Source: Mesorhizobium temperatum (GTDB lineage Bacteria > Pseudomonadota > Alphaproteobacteria > Rhizobiales > Rhizobiaceae). From it: a stretch of DNA of 64,000 nt. Positions 8,382 to 15,771 of the stretch are shown here, piece after piece (position 1 is the first letter of the stretch; every line of letters starts with the position of its first letter). Position numbers and translations under genes: made by a program. The stretch covers positions 22,005-86,004 of the forward strand of contig NZ_NPKJ01000050.1 of NCBI RefSeq assembly GCF_002284575.1. The letters run 5' to 3'. The notes beneath the pieces were generated by a model. The model worked only from the letters and a program-made list of their open reading frames with translations, searched no databases and was not told the origin of the DNA.

Positions 8382-8462
8382 ATGGATGGAAAGACCGTTC
8401 TCATGCTCGGCCTTGGCGTAGTTATTCTGCTGTTGCTGGGGTTCTGCGCAGTGCCAATGTGA
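8382..8462 (+). CDS. candidate 26-residue single-helix membrane peptide
   Basis: A short ORF begins MDGKTVLMLGLGVV and continues as one uninterrupted hydrophobic helix ending GFCAVPM. A GAAGGTC ribosome site precedes the ATG. It lies alone in a 395-bp gap between the divergent DUF2189 gene and the convergent ctaB gene. Its size and single helix recall tiny oxidase subunits or assembly peptides, but no family was recognised. Translation is unproven; it is reported because composition and ribosome site agree. Confidence 0.35.
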   Translation: MDGKTVLMLGLGVVILLLLGFCAVPM

Positions 8463-8563
8463 GGTTTGAGCAGGTTCGGGGCGCACCTCGTTCAGCAATT
8501 CGCCGATTCTCAACCCGGCAAGCAATCCGAGGATTCAATGCAGCCACGAGGCAGGTCATGCCG

Positions 8564-9493
8564 TCAATTTCCGGCTGACATGACGACACGCATTGCAATG
8601 GTATCGGCAAGCAGCACGGCAAAGATCGCGAAAAGATAGAGAATCGAATAGGCAAACAGCGCCTTTGCGAATTTCACCTCCTTGTCGATCAGAAGCTTCC
8701 AGGCATGCCAGATGAAACCCGCGCCCAATGCGGCCGAAACAATCCCGTACAATCCGCTTGCGAATCCAAAAGCCCAAGGGAGCACGCCGATTGGTGCCAG
8801 GATCAGTGAATAGACGAAGATCTGTTTTCTGGTCGAAGCCTGGCCGGCCACGTTCGGCATCATGGGAATGCCTGCGGCGGCATAGTCGCCGATCTTGAAC
8901 AGCGCTAGCGCCCAGAAATGCGGCGGCGTCCAGAGGAAGATGATCAGAAACAGGATGAGACTTTCAGCCCCGACGGCGCCGGTGGCCGCGACCCACCCGA
9001 TCACCGGAGGAAGGGCACCCGCAGCGCCGCCTATGACGATATTCTGCGGCGTCGTGCGTTTCAGCCACATCGTGTAGATGACGACGTAGAAGAAGATGGT
9101 GAAGGCCAGCAGCGATGCGGCAAGCCACCCAACCAGCACGCCGAGCGTCATGACCGAAAGTACGGAAAGCACCAGGCCGAAGCCGAGAGCTTCGCCTGGC
9201 ATGACCCGGCCTGACGGGACCGGCCGCTTTGACGTGCGCGACATCAACGCGTCAATATCGGCATCGTACCACATGTTGAGTGCCCCGGCCGCTCCCGCTC
9301 CAACCGCAATTGCACCGATTGCAATCACGGCGATGACCGGATTCATTGCCCCAGGCGCCACCATCAGGCCGACGAAAGCGGTAAAAACAGCAAGCGCCAT
9401 GACGCGTGGTTTCAGAAGCGCGAAGAAATCACTGACCGTCGCTTCCGAGATCTGGATACCGGTATCCTTGAGGCCGCTTTCCCGAGCCGACAT
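8564..9493 (-). CDS. ctaB: protoheme IX farnesyltransferase (heme O synthase)
   Basis: A 309-residue UbiA-superfamily membrane enzyme that transfers a farnesyl group to heme B to make heme O, the precursor of heme A needed by the oxidase encoded nearby. The first aspartate-rich motif is NMWYDADIDALMSRTSKRP. The cytoplasmic loop YTMWLKRTTPQNIVIGGAAG and WTPPHFWALALF are diagnostic. About nine helices are expected. It lies downstream of a cytochrome c gene and a small repeat-bearing ORF whose stop is just before its ATG, suggesting one transcript. Confidence 0.95.
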   Translation of the reverse strand: MSARESGLKDTGIQISEATVSDFFALLKPRVMALAVFTAFVGLMVAPGAMNPVIAVIAIGAIAVGAGAAGALNMWYDADIDALMSRTSKRPVPSGRVMPGEALGFGLVLSVLSVMTLGVLVGWLAASLLAFTIFFYVVIYTMWLKRTTPQNIVIGGAAGALPPVIGWVAATGAVGAESLILFLIIFLWTPPHFWALALFKIGDYAAAGIPMMPNVAGQASTRKQIFVYSLILAPIGVLPWAFGFASGLYGIVSAALGAGFIWHAWKLLIDKEVKFAKALFAYSILYLFAIFAVLLADTIAMRVVMSAGN

Positions 9494-9494
9494 T

Positions 9495-9632
9495 TCAGGC
9501 GACCACCGATGGGGGCAGGCAATCTGGCCGGCCCATCAACCGGCGGAAGAGCCAGGTTACTTCCTGGCGGAAGAACCGGGTTACTTCCTGGCGGAAGAAC
9601 CGGGTTACTTCCTGGCGGAAGAACCGGGTCAT
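9495..9632 (-). CDS. candidate 45-residue peptide with three 8-residue repeats
   Basis: On the minus strand an ATG overlaps the stop of the cytochrome c gene (ATGA) and the ORF stops one base before the ctaB ATG. The peptide is M, then TRFFRQEV three times, then TWLFRRLMGRPDCLPPS and a short tail. The 8-residue period comes from a 24-bp DNA repeat, so the frame stays open whatever the copy number. Coupling at both ends is consistent with translation between cytochrome c and ctaB. No homologue is known to me, and the frame could be a by-product of the repeat. Confidence 0.35.
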   Translation of the reverse strand: MTRFFRQEVTRFFRQEVTRFFRQEVTWLFRRLMGRPDCLPPSVVA

Positions 9633-9633
9633 T
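9542..9633. repeat. 24-bp tandem repeat, about 3.8 copies
   Basis: Units start at 9542, 9566, 9590 and 9614 (partial). The consensus begins GGCGGAAGAACCGGGTTACT and ends TCCT. The first unit differs at two positions, the second and third are identical, and the last runs into the cytochrome c stop codon. Near-identity suggests recent slippage and a variable-number locus. Confidence 0.95.
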
Positions 9634-10006
9634 TGGAAAATTGCTTCAGATAGGCGATGACGTTGGCGAGATCCTCGTCCTTCTTGAGACCGGGAAACGC
9701 CATCTTCCCGCCTTTGATCATGGCCTTGGGATCGCGAAGATAATTCGTCAGGGTGGCGTCGTCCCATTTGACGCCGGACTTACCCGCCTCGGTCATGGCC
9801 TTAGAATACTTGAACCCCGGATGCGTCCCGGCCGTCCGGCCGATGACGCCGCTCAATGACGGACCGACTTTGTTCTGGTCCTTGTCCACGACGTGACAGA
9901 CCTTGCACTTGGTGAAGACCTTCTCACCCGCGGCGGCATCCTGTGCCTGGGATGGGCTCGTTACAAAGGTCGCAACGGAGACGACGAAAAACGCGATTGC
10001 ACGCAT
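9629..10006 (-). CDS. class I cytochrome c, periplasmic
   Basis: A 125-residue protein with a signal peptide (MRAIAFFVVSVATFVTSPSQAQ), the heme-binding CKVCH about residue 33, and the axial Met in KGGKMAFPG. The fold resembles cytochrome c2/c550 types that deliver electrons to aa3 oxidases. The start at 10006 is fixed by GGGAGGGA upstream and by the signal peptide; the frame extends further back without a good start. It is followed by an ATGA-coupled small ORF and ctaB. Association with the nearby oxidase is inferred from position. Confidence 0.88.
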   Translation of the reverse strand: MRAIAFFVVSVATFVTSPSQAQDAAAGEKVFTKCKVCHVVDKDQNKVGPSLSGVIGRTAGTHPGFKYSKAMTEAGKSGVKWDDATLTNYLRDPKAMIKGGKMAFPGLKKDEDLANVIAYLKQFSK

Positions 10007-10300
10007 GGCATTCCCTCCCCGATCGCCAAATCTGTCTTGGACGATCTGCACCTGCCGACACTTTGGCCGGCATGCGCCCCTTGCACGACAGAGCGGAATA
10101 TCCGCGTCTCCCGCATGGAATTGCGGCATCTACATACCACAGAATATGGCCGGCAGATAGAAGAAGTCGACCAGCAGGATTGCCGCCGAAGCGACGAGGC
10201 CACTCGATCGGCGTCGAGCGCAGTCGGAACGCATAGCGGCTAAAGGCGTTAGACCAGCTACGGTTCAACGTCTGCAAGATCAAAGATCAGAGAAACGTCC

Positions 10301-11188
10301 ATGAACGACAGGAGCGTCCTGGAGGTGCGCCACGGCACCCGCACGATCGACGGTGACACGGTCTTTTACAGAGAAGCAGGTTCTGAAACCGCGCCGGTGC
10401 TGTTGCTTCCGCATGGCTATCCCTGCTCATCCTTCCAGTATCGCCGGCTGATGCCGGCGCTCGCCGATCGCTGGCGAACGGTCGCGCCGGATTTCCCCGG
10501 CTTTGGCTACAGTGGAACCCCCGATCCGGCACGGTTCGGTTATGATTTTGACGCCTACGCGACTTTTCTGGAGCGGTTCACCGACGCGCTGGGGCTCGGC
10601 AGCTACGCGCTATGGCTGCACGACTACGGCTCGCAGATCGGCCTGCGCCACGCTATAGCGCATCCATCGCGGATCAGGGGCCTCGTCATCCAGAATGGCG
10701 ACATCTACGCGGATGCTCTTGGCCCCAAATACGAAACGATCCAGCGCTTCTGGCGGGATCCGTCACCAGAGAACCGCGCGCCGCTCGAAAAGGCGGTGAG
10801 CGAGGACGGCTTTCGCGCCGAGTTCGTCGGCGAAGTCGATGCCCACGTCGCTCGACGTGTCCCGCCCGATATGTGGAAATTGCATTGGCCGCTGATGGAT
10901 ACGCCTGTGCGCCGTGCGCTTTCAGTCGGACTGATGGAGAAGCTCAAGGCTAATCTCGACTGGTTCCCTCGTTACCAGGCATACCTGCGCGAGCAGCGGC
11001 CGCCGGCCATGATCCTTTGGGGACCGAAGGACGAATACATGCCTGAGCCGGCAGCGCGCGCCTATCTGCGCGATCTCCCCGAGGCCGAGCTGCATTTGCT
11101 GAACGACGCAGGGCACTGGTTGCTGGAGACCCATTTCGAGGTCGCCCTGCCACTGGTACGACGGTTTCTGGGCAAGGTCCTGCATTAA
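10301..11188 (+). CDS. alpha/beta-fold hydrolase (epoxide hydrolase / haloalkane dehalogenase-like)
   Basis: A 295-residue hydrolase. The oxyanion motif is PHGYPCSSFQYR, the nucleophile is the Asp of LWLHDYGSQIG (as in epoxide hydrolases and dehalogenases, not the Ser of esterases), and the catalytic His is in NDAGHWLLE. A cap domain lies between about residues 130 and 215. The substrate cannot be predicted. It is followed 75 bp downstream by a small barrel-fold gene, probably on the same transcript. Confidence 0.85.
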   Translation: MNDRSVLEVRHGTRTIDGDTVFYREAGSETAPVLLLPHGYPCSSFQYRRLMPALADRWRTVAPDFPGFGYSGTPDPARFGYDFDAYATFLERFTDALGLGSYALWLHDYGSQIGLRHAIAHPSRIRGLVIQNGDIYADALGPKYETIQRFWRDPSPENRAPLEKAVSEDGFRAEFVGEVDAHVARRVPPDMWKLHWPLMDTPVRRALSVGLMEKLKANLDWFPRYQAYLREQRPPAMILWGPKDEYMPEPAARAYLRDLPEAELHLLNDAGHWLLETHFEVALPLVRRFLGKVLH

Positions 11189-11263
11189 TCGCCCGCACAA
11201 CACCGCAGCGGATCCCGCCATCGCTGCCCCATCCTCATGACAACCCATCGAGAGGAGCACTTC

Positions 11264-11590
11264 ATGAGCGACAACGCCACAATTGCCCGGATCTGGCGGG
11301 GAAGGACACGCCGTGATCTGGCAGACGCCTACGAGCCATATCTACGCCGCGAAGGCATTCCGCCGCTTCAGGAGAAGGCACTTGGCGTGCAGTTGTTTCG
11401 CGAAGATCGCGAAGAAGAAACAGAGTTCGTGACGATCTCGTACTGGCCTGACGTAGAAGCCATGGCGAGCTTCACCGGCGGCGACCCGCACAAGATCCAC
11501 CACCTGCCGCGCGACGAAGAGTTTCTCGTTGAACTGCCCAAGCGAGTGACCGTGATGCAAATCCTCGTCAATCAATTGCCTCGCGACTAA
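11264..11590 (+). CDS. antibiotic-biosynthesis-monooxygenase-like dimeric barrel protein
   Basis: A 108-residue protein with the ferredoxin-like pattern of dimeric alpha-beta barrels: an N-terminal IARIWRGRT strand, a helix, GVQLFREDREEETEFVTISYW strands, then FTGGDPHKIHHLPRDEEFL. ATG at 11264 follows GAGAGGAG. Such proteins act as small oxygenases or as non-enzymatic dimers; nothing here decides which. Its position behind the alpha/beta hydrolase suggests a joint role in handling a small molecule. Confidence 0.65.
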   Translation: MSDNATIARIWRGRTRRDLADAYEPYLRREGIPPLQEKALGVQLFREDREEETEFVTISYWPDVEAMASFTGGDPHKIHHLPRDEEFLVELPKRVTVMQILVNQLPRD

Positions 11591-11635
11591 GGGCGGCGGC
11601 GAGGACTGCAGCGGCCTTGCGACGTCGGCGGCAAC

Positions 11636-11663
11636 GAAAAAGGCCGCCTCGAGGGCGGCCTTT
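11636..11663 (-). terminator. terminator of the trigger factor gene
   Basis: A 10-bp stem AAAGGCCGCC / GGCGGCCTTT with a five-base loop is followed on the minus strand by a run of Ts. It starts 21 bases after the tig stop. A diverged copy of its arm is found near 1860. Confidence 0.85.
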
Positions 11664-11684
11664 CACATCCAGCACAATGCCGTA

Positions 11685-13157
11685 TTATTCGGCGTCCTTG
11701 GCAGCTTTCTTCTTCGGCGCGGCCTTCTTCTTGGGCTCTTCCGCATCGTCTGCCTTCTTGGCGTCGGCCTTCTTCGCTGCGGCTTTCTTCGCCGGCTTCG
11801 CCTTGGCCGTCTCGCTGTCCTCGTCGTCGGCCATCAGCTCTTCCTTGCTGACCTTGACGTCGGTGACGGAGATCTGGCCGAGCAGATGGTCGACCACCTT
11901 CTCCTCGAACATCGGCGCGCGCAACGTGTTCAGCGCTTCGGGATTGCTGCGGTAGAATTCGAAGGCTTCCTGCTGCTGGTTGGCCGGATAACGGCGCACC
12001 TGCTCAAGCAGGCCGCGCTGCAGTTCCTCGTCCGACACGGTGACGCCGGCCTTCTCGCCGATTTCGGCGAGAACCAGGCCGAGACGCACACGGCGCTCGG
12101 CAAGCCGCATATATTCGGCGCGCGCCTCTTCTTCCGTCGTCTCCTCGTCTGCGAAGGTGCGGCCGGCGGCTTCCAGATCACGGTTGACCTGGTTCCAGAT
12201 GTTGTTGAACTCGGCCTCGACGAGCTTCGACGGCGCCTCGAACGAGTAGGCGGCGTCGAGCTGATCGAGCAGCTGGCGCTTGATCTTCTGGCGCGTCATC
12301 GAACCGAACTGGTTCTCGATCTGGCCGCGCACCACTTCACGCAGGCGCTCCAGCGACTCCAGGCCGAGATTTTTGGCCGTTTCATCGTTGATCTCCAACG
12401 CACCGGGCTTGGACACTTCCTTGACGGTGACGTCGAAGGTTGCTTCCTTGCCGGCCAGATGCGCCGCCTGGTAGTTTTCCGGGAACGTGACCGTGACCTG
12501 CGTCTCGTCACCGGCCTTGCTGCCGATGAGCTGATCCTCGAAGCCGGGAATGAATTCCTTGGAGCCGAGCACCAGCGGCTGGTCCGTGCCGGCGCCGCCG
12601 CTGAAGGCCTCGCCGTCGATCTTGCCGACATAGTCGATCGTCACGCGGTCGCCTTCGGCGGCCTTGCCGGTCTTCGGCTCGTAGGTACGCGCCGATTCGG
12701 CGACACGCCGGACCTGCTCGTCGATTTCGGTGTCAGGCACGTCGAACACCTGACGCGTCACCTTGATGTCGGAGAAATCCTTGATCTCGATCGGCGGGAT
12801 GATCTCGTAGTTCAGCCGGAACTCGAAGTCGGCGCCGCCGGCCAGGATCTTCTCGGCCTCCTTCTCGTCCTCGGTCATGATTACTTCGGGCTGCATGGCA
12901 GCCTTTTCGCCGCGCCCCGTAATGATCGAACGGGTCGAATCGTTGAGGATCTCGTTGACCACTTCGGCCATGAACGACTTGCCATAGACCTTGCGCAGGT
13001 GCTGCACCGGCACCTTGCCGGGACGGAAGCCGTTGATGCGGACCTTGCTCCTGGCATCGGAAAGCCGCGCCATCAGCTTGGCTTCCATATCACCGGCCGG
13101 CACGGTGATCTTGATCTCGCGCTTGAGACCGGAGTTGAGCGTTTCGGTGACCTGCAT
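11685..13157 (-). CDS. tig: trigger factor, ribosome-associated chaperone and prolyl isomerase
   Basis: A 490-residue protein that binds nascent chains at the ribosome exit. The N-terminal ribosome-binding domain carries the signature GFRPGKVP (residues about 45-52). A central FKBP-type domain follows (GDRVTIDYVGKIDGEAFSGG), then the C-terminal chaperone domain. The last 60 residues are an acidic then Lys/Ala-rich tail (EEPKKKAAPKKKAAKDAE), longer than in E. coli but common in rhizobia. Two adjacent ATGs exist at 13160 and 13157; the second gives the usual MQVTETLNSG start. Confidence 0.95.
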   Translation of the reverse strand: MQVTETLNSGLKREIKITVPAGDMEAKLMARLSDARSKVRINGFRPGKVPVQHLRKVYGKSFMAEVVNEILNDSTRSIITGRGEKAAMQPEVIMTEDEKEAEKILAGGADFEFRLNYEIIPPIEIKDFSDIKVTRQVFDVPDTEIDEQVRRVAESARTYEPKTGKAAEGDRVTIDYVGKIDGEAFSGGAGTDQPLVLGSKEFIPGFEDQLIGSKAGDETQVTVTFPENYQAAHLAGKEATFDVTVKEVSKPGALEINDETAKNLGLESLERLREVVRGQIENQFGSMTRQKIKRQLLDQLDAAYSFEAPSKLVEAEFNNIWNQVNRDLEAAGRTFADEETTEEEARAEYMRLAERRVRLGLVLAEIGEKAGVTVSDEELQRGLLEQVRRYPANQQQEAFEFYRSNPEALNTLRAPMFEEKVVDHLLGQISVTDVKVSKEELMADDEDSETAKAKPAKKAAAKKADAKKADDAEEPKKKAAPKKKAAKDAE

Positions 13158-13429
13158 CATAGAACCTTTGTTTCCACCAATGAGGCAGCCAAACGGCTCC
13201 TGCCGTTTACAGCCTGCCGGTATGATCTTGCCGGGAATGGCTTTTGGTGCGGACTTGGCAATTTGTCCGCCCAACGCGGCTCAAATCCTCCAGAAATACG
13301 CTCCAAAATGTGAATAAGTCTTTGTTTTTCCTACTTCTTATCACATTCTGCAGAAGCGGATCGTCGCATCCCGTCACATTCGACACGCCTTTTGTCACAG
13401 GCGCGGCTAATTTTCAACCATCTTCGCGT

Positions 13430-13473
13430 CTACAGCGCCGCGCGTCCTCTTGGACGCGCAAAGGACGCTGTAG
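13430..13473. repeat. dispersed-type palindrome, CTACAGCG family
   Basis: Outer arms CTACAGCG and CGCTGTAG, inner arms CGCGTCC and GGACGCG around a TCTT loop, with an asymmetric CAAAGGA bulge. I recall this form as a frequent intergenic element in Mesorhizobium genomes. It may be transcribed as a hairpin but has no U-tract. Confidence 0.65.
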
Positions 13474-13485
13474 CACCTTGATTTT

Positions 13486-13541
13486 GGCGCATGATCCTTT
13501 CCGAAAATCGAAAAATCGATTTTCGGAAAGGATCATGCGCC
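13486..13541. repeat. perfect 26-bp inverted repeat of the rhizobial palindrome type
   Basis: Arms 13486-13511 and 13516-13541 are exact complements around a four-base AAAA loop; each arm begins GGCGCATGATCCTTTCCGAA. The GCATGATC and CGAAAA pieces recur in the palindromes at 25441 and 36170. It belongs to the repetitive intergenic palindromes known in Rhizobiales. Confidence 0.9.
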
Positions 13542-13607
13542 GGCGAACGGCCCCTATTTTGACCGCGACATTGACAGAATGATGGCTACATGGGATTGCC
13601 GGGCGAC

Positions 13608-13692
13608 GCGGATGTGGCGGAATTGGTAGACGCCCTGGATTTAGGTTCCAGTGCCGAAAGGCGTGGGGGTTCGAGTCCCTTCATCCGCACCA
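13608..13692 (+). tRNA. tRNA-Leu (anticodon TAG)
   Basis: The 85-nt sequence folds into a class II cloverleaf. The acceptor arm GCGGATG pairs with CATCCGC, the anticodon loop is TTTAGGT with anticodon TAG, the variable arm is long (GTGCCGAAAGGCGT), the T-loop is GGTTCGAGTCC, and CCA is encoded. It decodes CUN leucine codons. The convergent ammonia-lyase-like ORF runs into its 3' half on the other strand. Confidence 0.97.
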
Positions 13693-15149
13693 CTGTGGTG
13701 GCCTACCTCTAAGACCTGGCGCGTGAACCATTCGGTCAGATTCGCAAGCTCAGGTCCCAGCACGCGATCGTTGCCGACCGGCGGCACGATGCTTCTGATG
13801 TCCGCGACGAACGACTGAAGCGCCGGAGGCGCCACGCGCTCGGTGACATGCAGTGCCTGCGAGGCGATCACCGCCAGCATCGCCATCGCGGCATCGAGGC
13901 AGCGGCCGGCGCGTGCTTCCTTCGTCCATGCGAGGAAGACCGTCGTGGCGACGTCGTCCTGGCCGGCGCCGGCCGATTCCGTTCCCGGGATGAAGGTTCG
14001 CTGGGCCGCGAGTTTCGCCTGCTCCAGATACCCCGTGATCGCCATCGGCACATAGCCGACATTGCCGTGGCCGTCGCTGTCGCTCCAGTCCCGCCCCGTC
14101 AAAAGCAGATCGGGCAGGAGCGAGACCTTGCCGTTCAAAAGCTTCGAGGCGTGGCGGTCGCACAAGAGGCAGATATCGGCCCATGTCGCTGCCAGGTCAT
14201 CCAGGGCGGGTGTTGCCATGGCATTGTGATAGCCGCCCGTGCTGATGCAGCGCCCGAGCGGATGCTCGTCGTCTGGCGGGATGTAGACCGGGTTGTCCGA
14301 TACCGAGGCGAGCGACACGGTCGCCGCGCGTTCCGCCGATGCCAGCGCGCGATGCGCGTGCCCCAGGATGCGAGGAATGATGCGATAGCTGACCGGCGCC
14401 TGATAATTGCGGCGCCCGGTGCCGGCGCCGGCAAGAAACTCCCTCAATCCGCGCAGCGCCGCTGCTTCGTGTTCATCGCCCCAAAGCGCGTCGAGCGCCG
14501 GGTCGTAATGCTCGAGCGGCGCGCGAAACGCCTCGATCGAAAGCGCAAAGACTTTTTCGGCAAGACGAATACGGTGGCGAGCCGCCAAGGCCGCATCGGC
14601 CACGAGTGCGGCAGCGCAGGGCGACCCATTGATCAAAGACCCCCGTTCCTTGACTTCCAGGTCGAAGCGCGTCGAAAGCTCTGCAAAGAGCGGATAGAGG
14701 GCGAGGATTTCACCGGCACCGCCCTGGCCGGAGGATGGCACCATGGGCATGGGTCCGCCGTCCAGCATCGCGGCGACGGCAATCGCCATGCGTGGTGTGG
14801 TCGCGGCATTTCCTTCGAGGAAATTCGCCAGCCGGGCAAGCACGATCGCCCTCACCACGCGATCTGGCAGAGGCTCGCCGAACGATGTGGCGGCTGCGAA
14901 CGCCTTGATGCGTGCATGGCGATCCCGCTCGCCAGTTTCGAGCCGCCTACTCGCCAGTTCTCCCATGGCGGTGGTGACGCCATAGATGACCGGTACAGGG
15001 TCGGTTTCAATGAGACGCAGGAACGACGCGCGACACTCTGCGATGCGTTGCAAGGCCTTGCCGCTGATTTGCACCGTGTCTTTCTTCCAGGCGACGCGGA
15101 AAACGGAGCTGAGATTTATGTCTTCTCGTGTCGTCAGGATAATTGTCAT
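13641..15149 (-). CDS. aromatic amino acid ammonia-lyase (HAL/PAL) family homologue, altered active site
   Basis: A 502-residue homologue of histidine/phenylalanine ammonia-lyases. The catalytic Tyr region is recognisable (VIYGVTTAMGELASRRL), as are SVSDNPVYIP and QAPVSYRI. The MIO cofactor normally forms from Ala-Ser-Gly in GSVGASGDLAPL; the matching stretch here is SSGQGGAGEILALYP, with no Ser in the triad. The enzyme may lack MIO and have another reaction or role. The last 17 residues are encoded antisense to tRNA-Leu (GADEGTRTPTPFG), so the original stop may have been lost. It lies 37 bp after the GDYXXLXY gene, probably in one operon. Confidence 0.75.
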   Translation of the reverse strand: MTIILTTREDINLSSVFRVAWKKDTVQISGKALQRIAECRASFLRLIETDPVPVIYGVTTAMGELASRRLETGERDRHARIKAFAAATSFGEPLPDRVVRAIVLARLANFLEGNAATTPRMAIAVAAMLDGGPMPMVPSSGQGGAGEILALYPLFAELSTRFDLEVKERGSLINGSPCAAALVADAALAARHRIRLAEKVFALSIEAFRAPLEHYDPALDALWGDEHEAAALRGLREFLAGAGTGRRNYQAPVSYRIIPRILGHAHRALASAERAATVSLASVSDNPVYIPPDDEHPLGRCISTGGYHNAMATPALDDLAATWADICLLCDRHASKLLNGKVSLLPDLLLTGRDWSDSDGHGNVGYVPMAITGYLEQAKLAAQRTFIPGTESAGAGQDDVATTVFLAWTKEARAGRCLDAAMAMLAVIASQALHVTERVAPPALQSFVADIRSIVPPVGNDRVLGPELANLTEWFTRQVLEVGHHSGADEGTRTPTPFGTGT

Positions 15150-15186
15150 GTTTTGATGCTGTCCGAGCCGGCCACGCTCTTCAATT

Positions 15187-15771
15187 CTAATAAAGCGGTT
15201 CCTCGAACAGCGTCTTGTCGCCGTCCATCAGCGCCTTGATCTGCGCCGTGCCATTGGCTGCGATTGCAACGCGGACGCCGAATGGCCGCACCCGCATGTC
15301 GTTCTGGATCGCCATCCCCTCGCCTTCGGGCAGATAGAAGCGCTGGATGCCATAGTCCGGCGCGATCGCCGTTGCTTCCGGGCTGAGATCCCAGCCTGCG
15401 GATACATGCCCCACGATGTCGGCTTCATCCGATGCTGCCGGCGCCGGTGCCTGCCCGAACCAGGCCGAGGTTGCACCCCAATAGCCGTCGGCGCCCTGCT
15501 TCAGCCTGACCACGATCGACGTGTCGTCACTCGTCCGCTTGCCGGCCGGAATGTTGCCGATCAGTTGCGTCGGTATGCGCGAAATCTCGTAGTCGAGCAA
15601 AATATAGTCGCCGCGCAGGAGATCGCGTGGATCGATCGGTTCGACCCTCAGCAGCACCGGCTTGCCGTCGCGCAAGATCGCTGCCCGACCGGCGATGATC
15701 CAGCTCAGGAAACCGATTTGGACGAGCGCCAGCACCACCGCTGAAATGATCAGTCTTTTACCGGTCATCAT
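15187..15771 (-). CDS. GDYXXLXY domain-containing membrane-anchored protein
   Basis: A 194-residue protein with one N-terminal transmembrane helix (RLIISAVVLALVQIGFLSWI) and an extracytoplasmic domain bearing the name-giving GDYILLDYEI at about residue 55. These proteins are almost always encoded next to DUF2157 proteins, as here, but the joint function is not known. Its ATG overlaps the DUF2157 stop as ATGA (15768-15771), showing translational coupling. An alternative ATG is three bases downstream. Confidence 0.85.
   Translation of the reverse strand: MMTGKRLIISAVVLALVQIGFLSWIIAGRAAILRDGKPVLLRVEPIDPRDLLRGDYILLDYEISRIPTQLIGNIPAGKRTSDDTSIVVRLKQGADGYWGATSAWFGQAPAPAASDEADIVGHVSAGWDLSPEATAIAPDYGIQRFYLPEGEGMAIQNDMRVRPFGVRVAIAANGTAQIKALMDGDKTLFEEPLY

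Larger units (their letters stand above)
13158..13607. other. intergenic region with two palindromes
   Basis: No gene is supported between tig and tRNA-Leu. The left part should contain the tig promoter. The right part holds two separate inverted repeats listed below. Confidence 0.6.

Noticed and set aside
10130..10234. 34-codon minus-strand ORF with a hydrophobic stretch (SGLVASAAILLVDFFYLPAI)
   Set aside because: No ribosome site upstream and no conserved neighbour logic; kept out of the annotation although it could be a small membrane peptide.
11886..13313. 475-residue plus-strand open frame opposite tig
   Set aside because: Antisense shadow of trigger factor; no independent domain.
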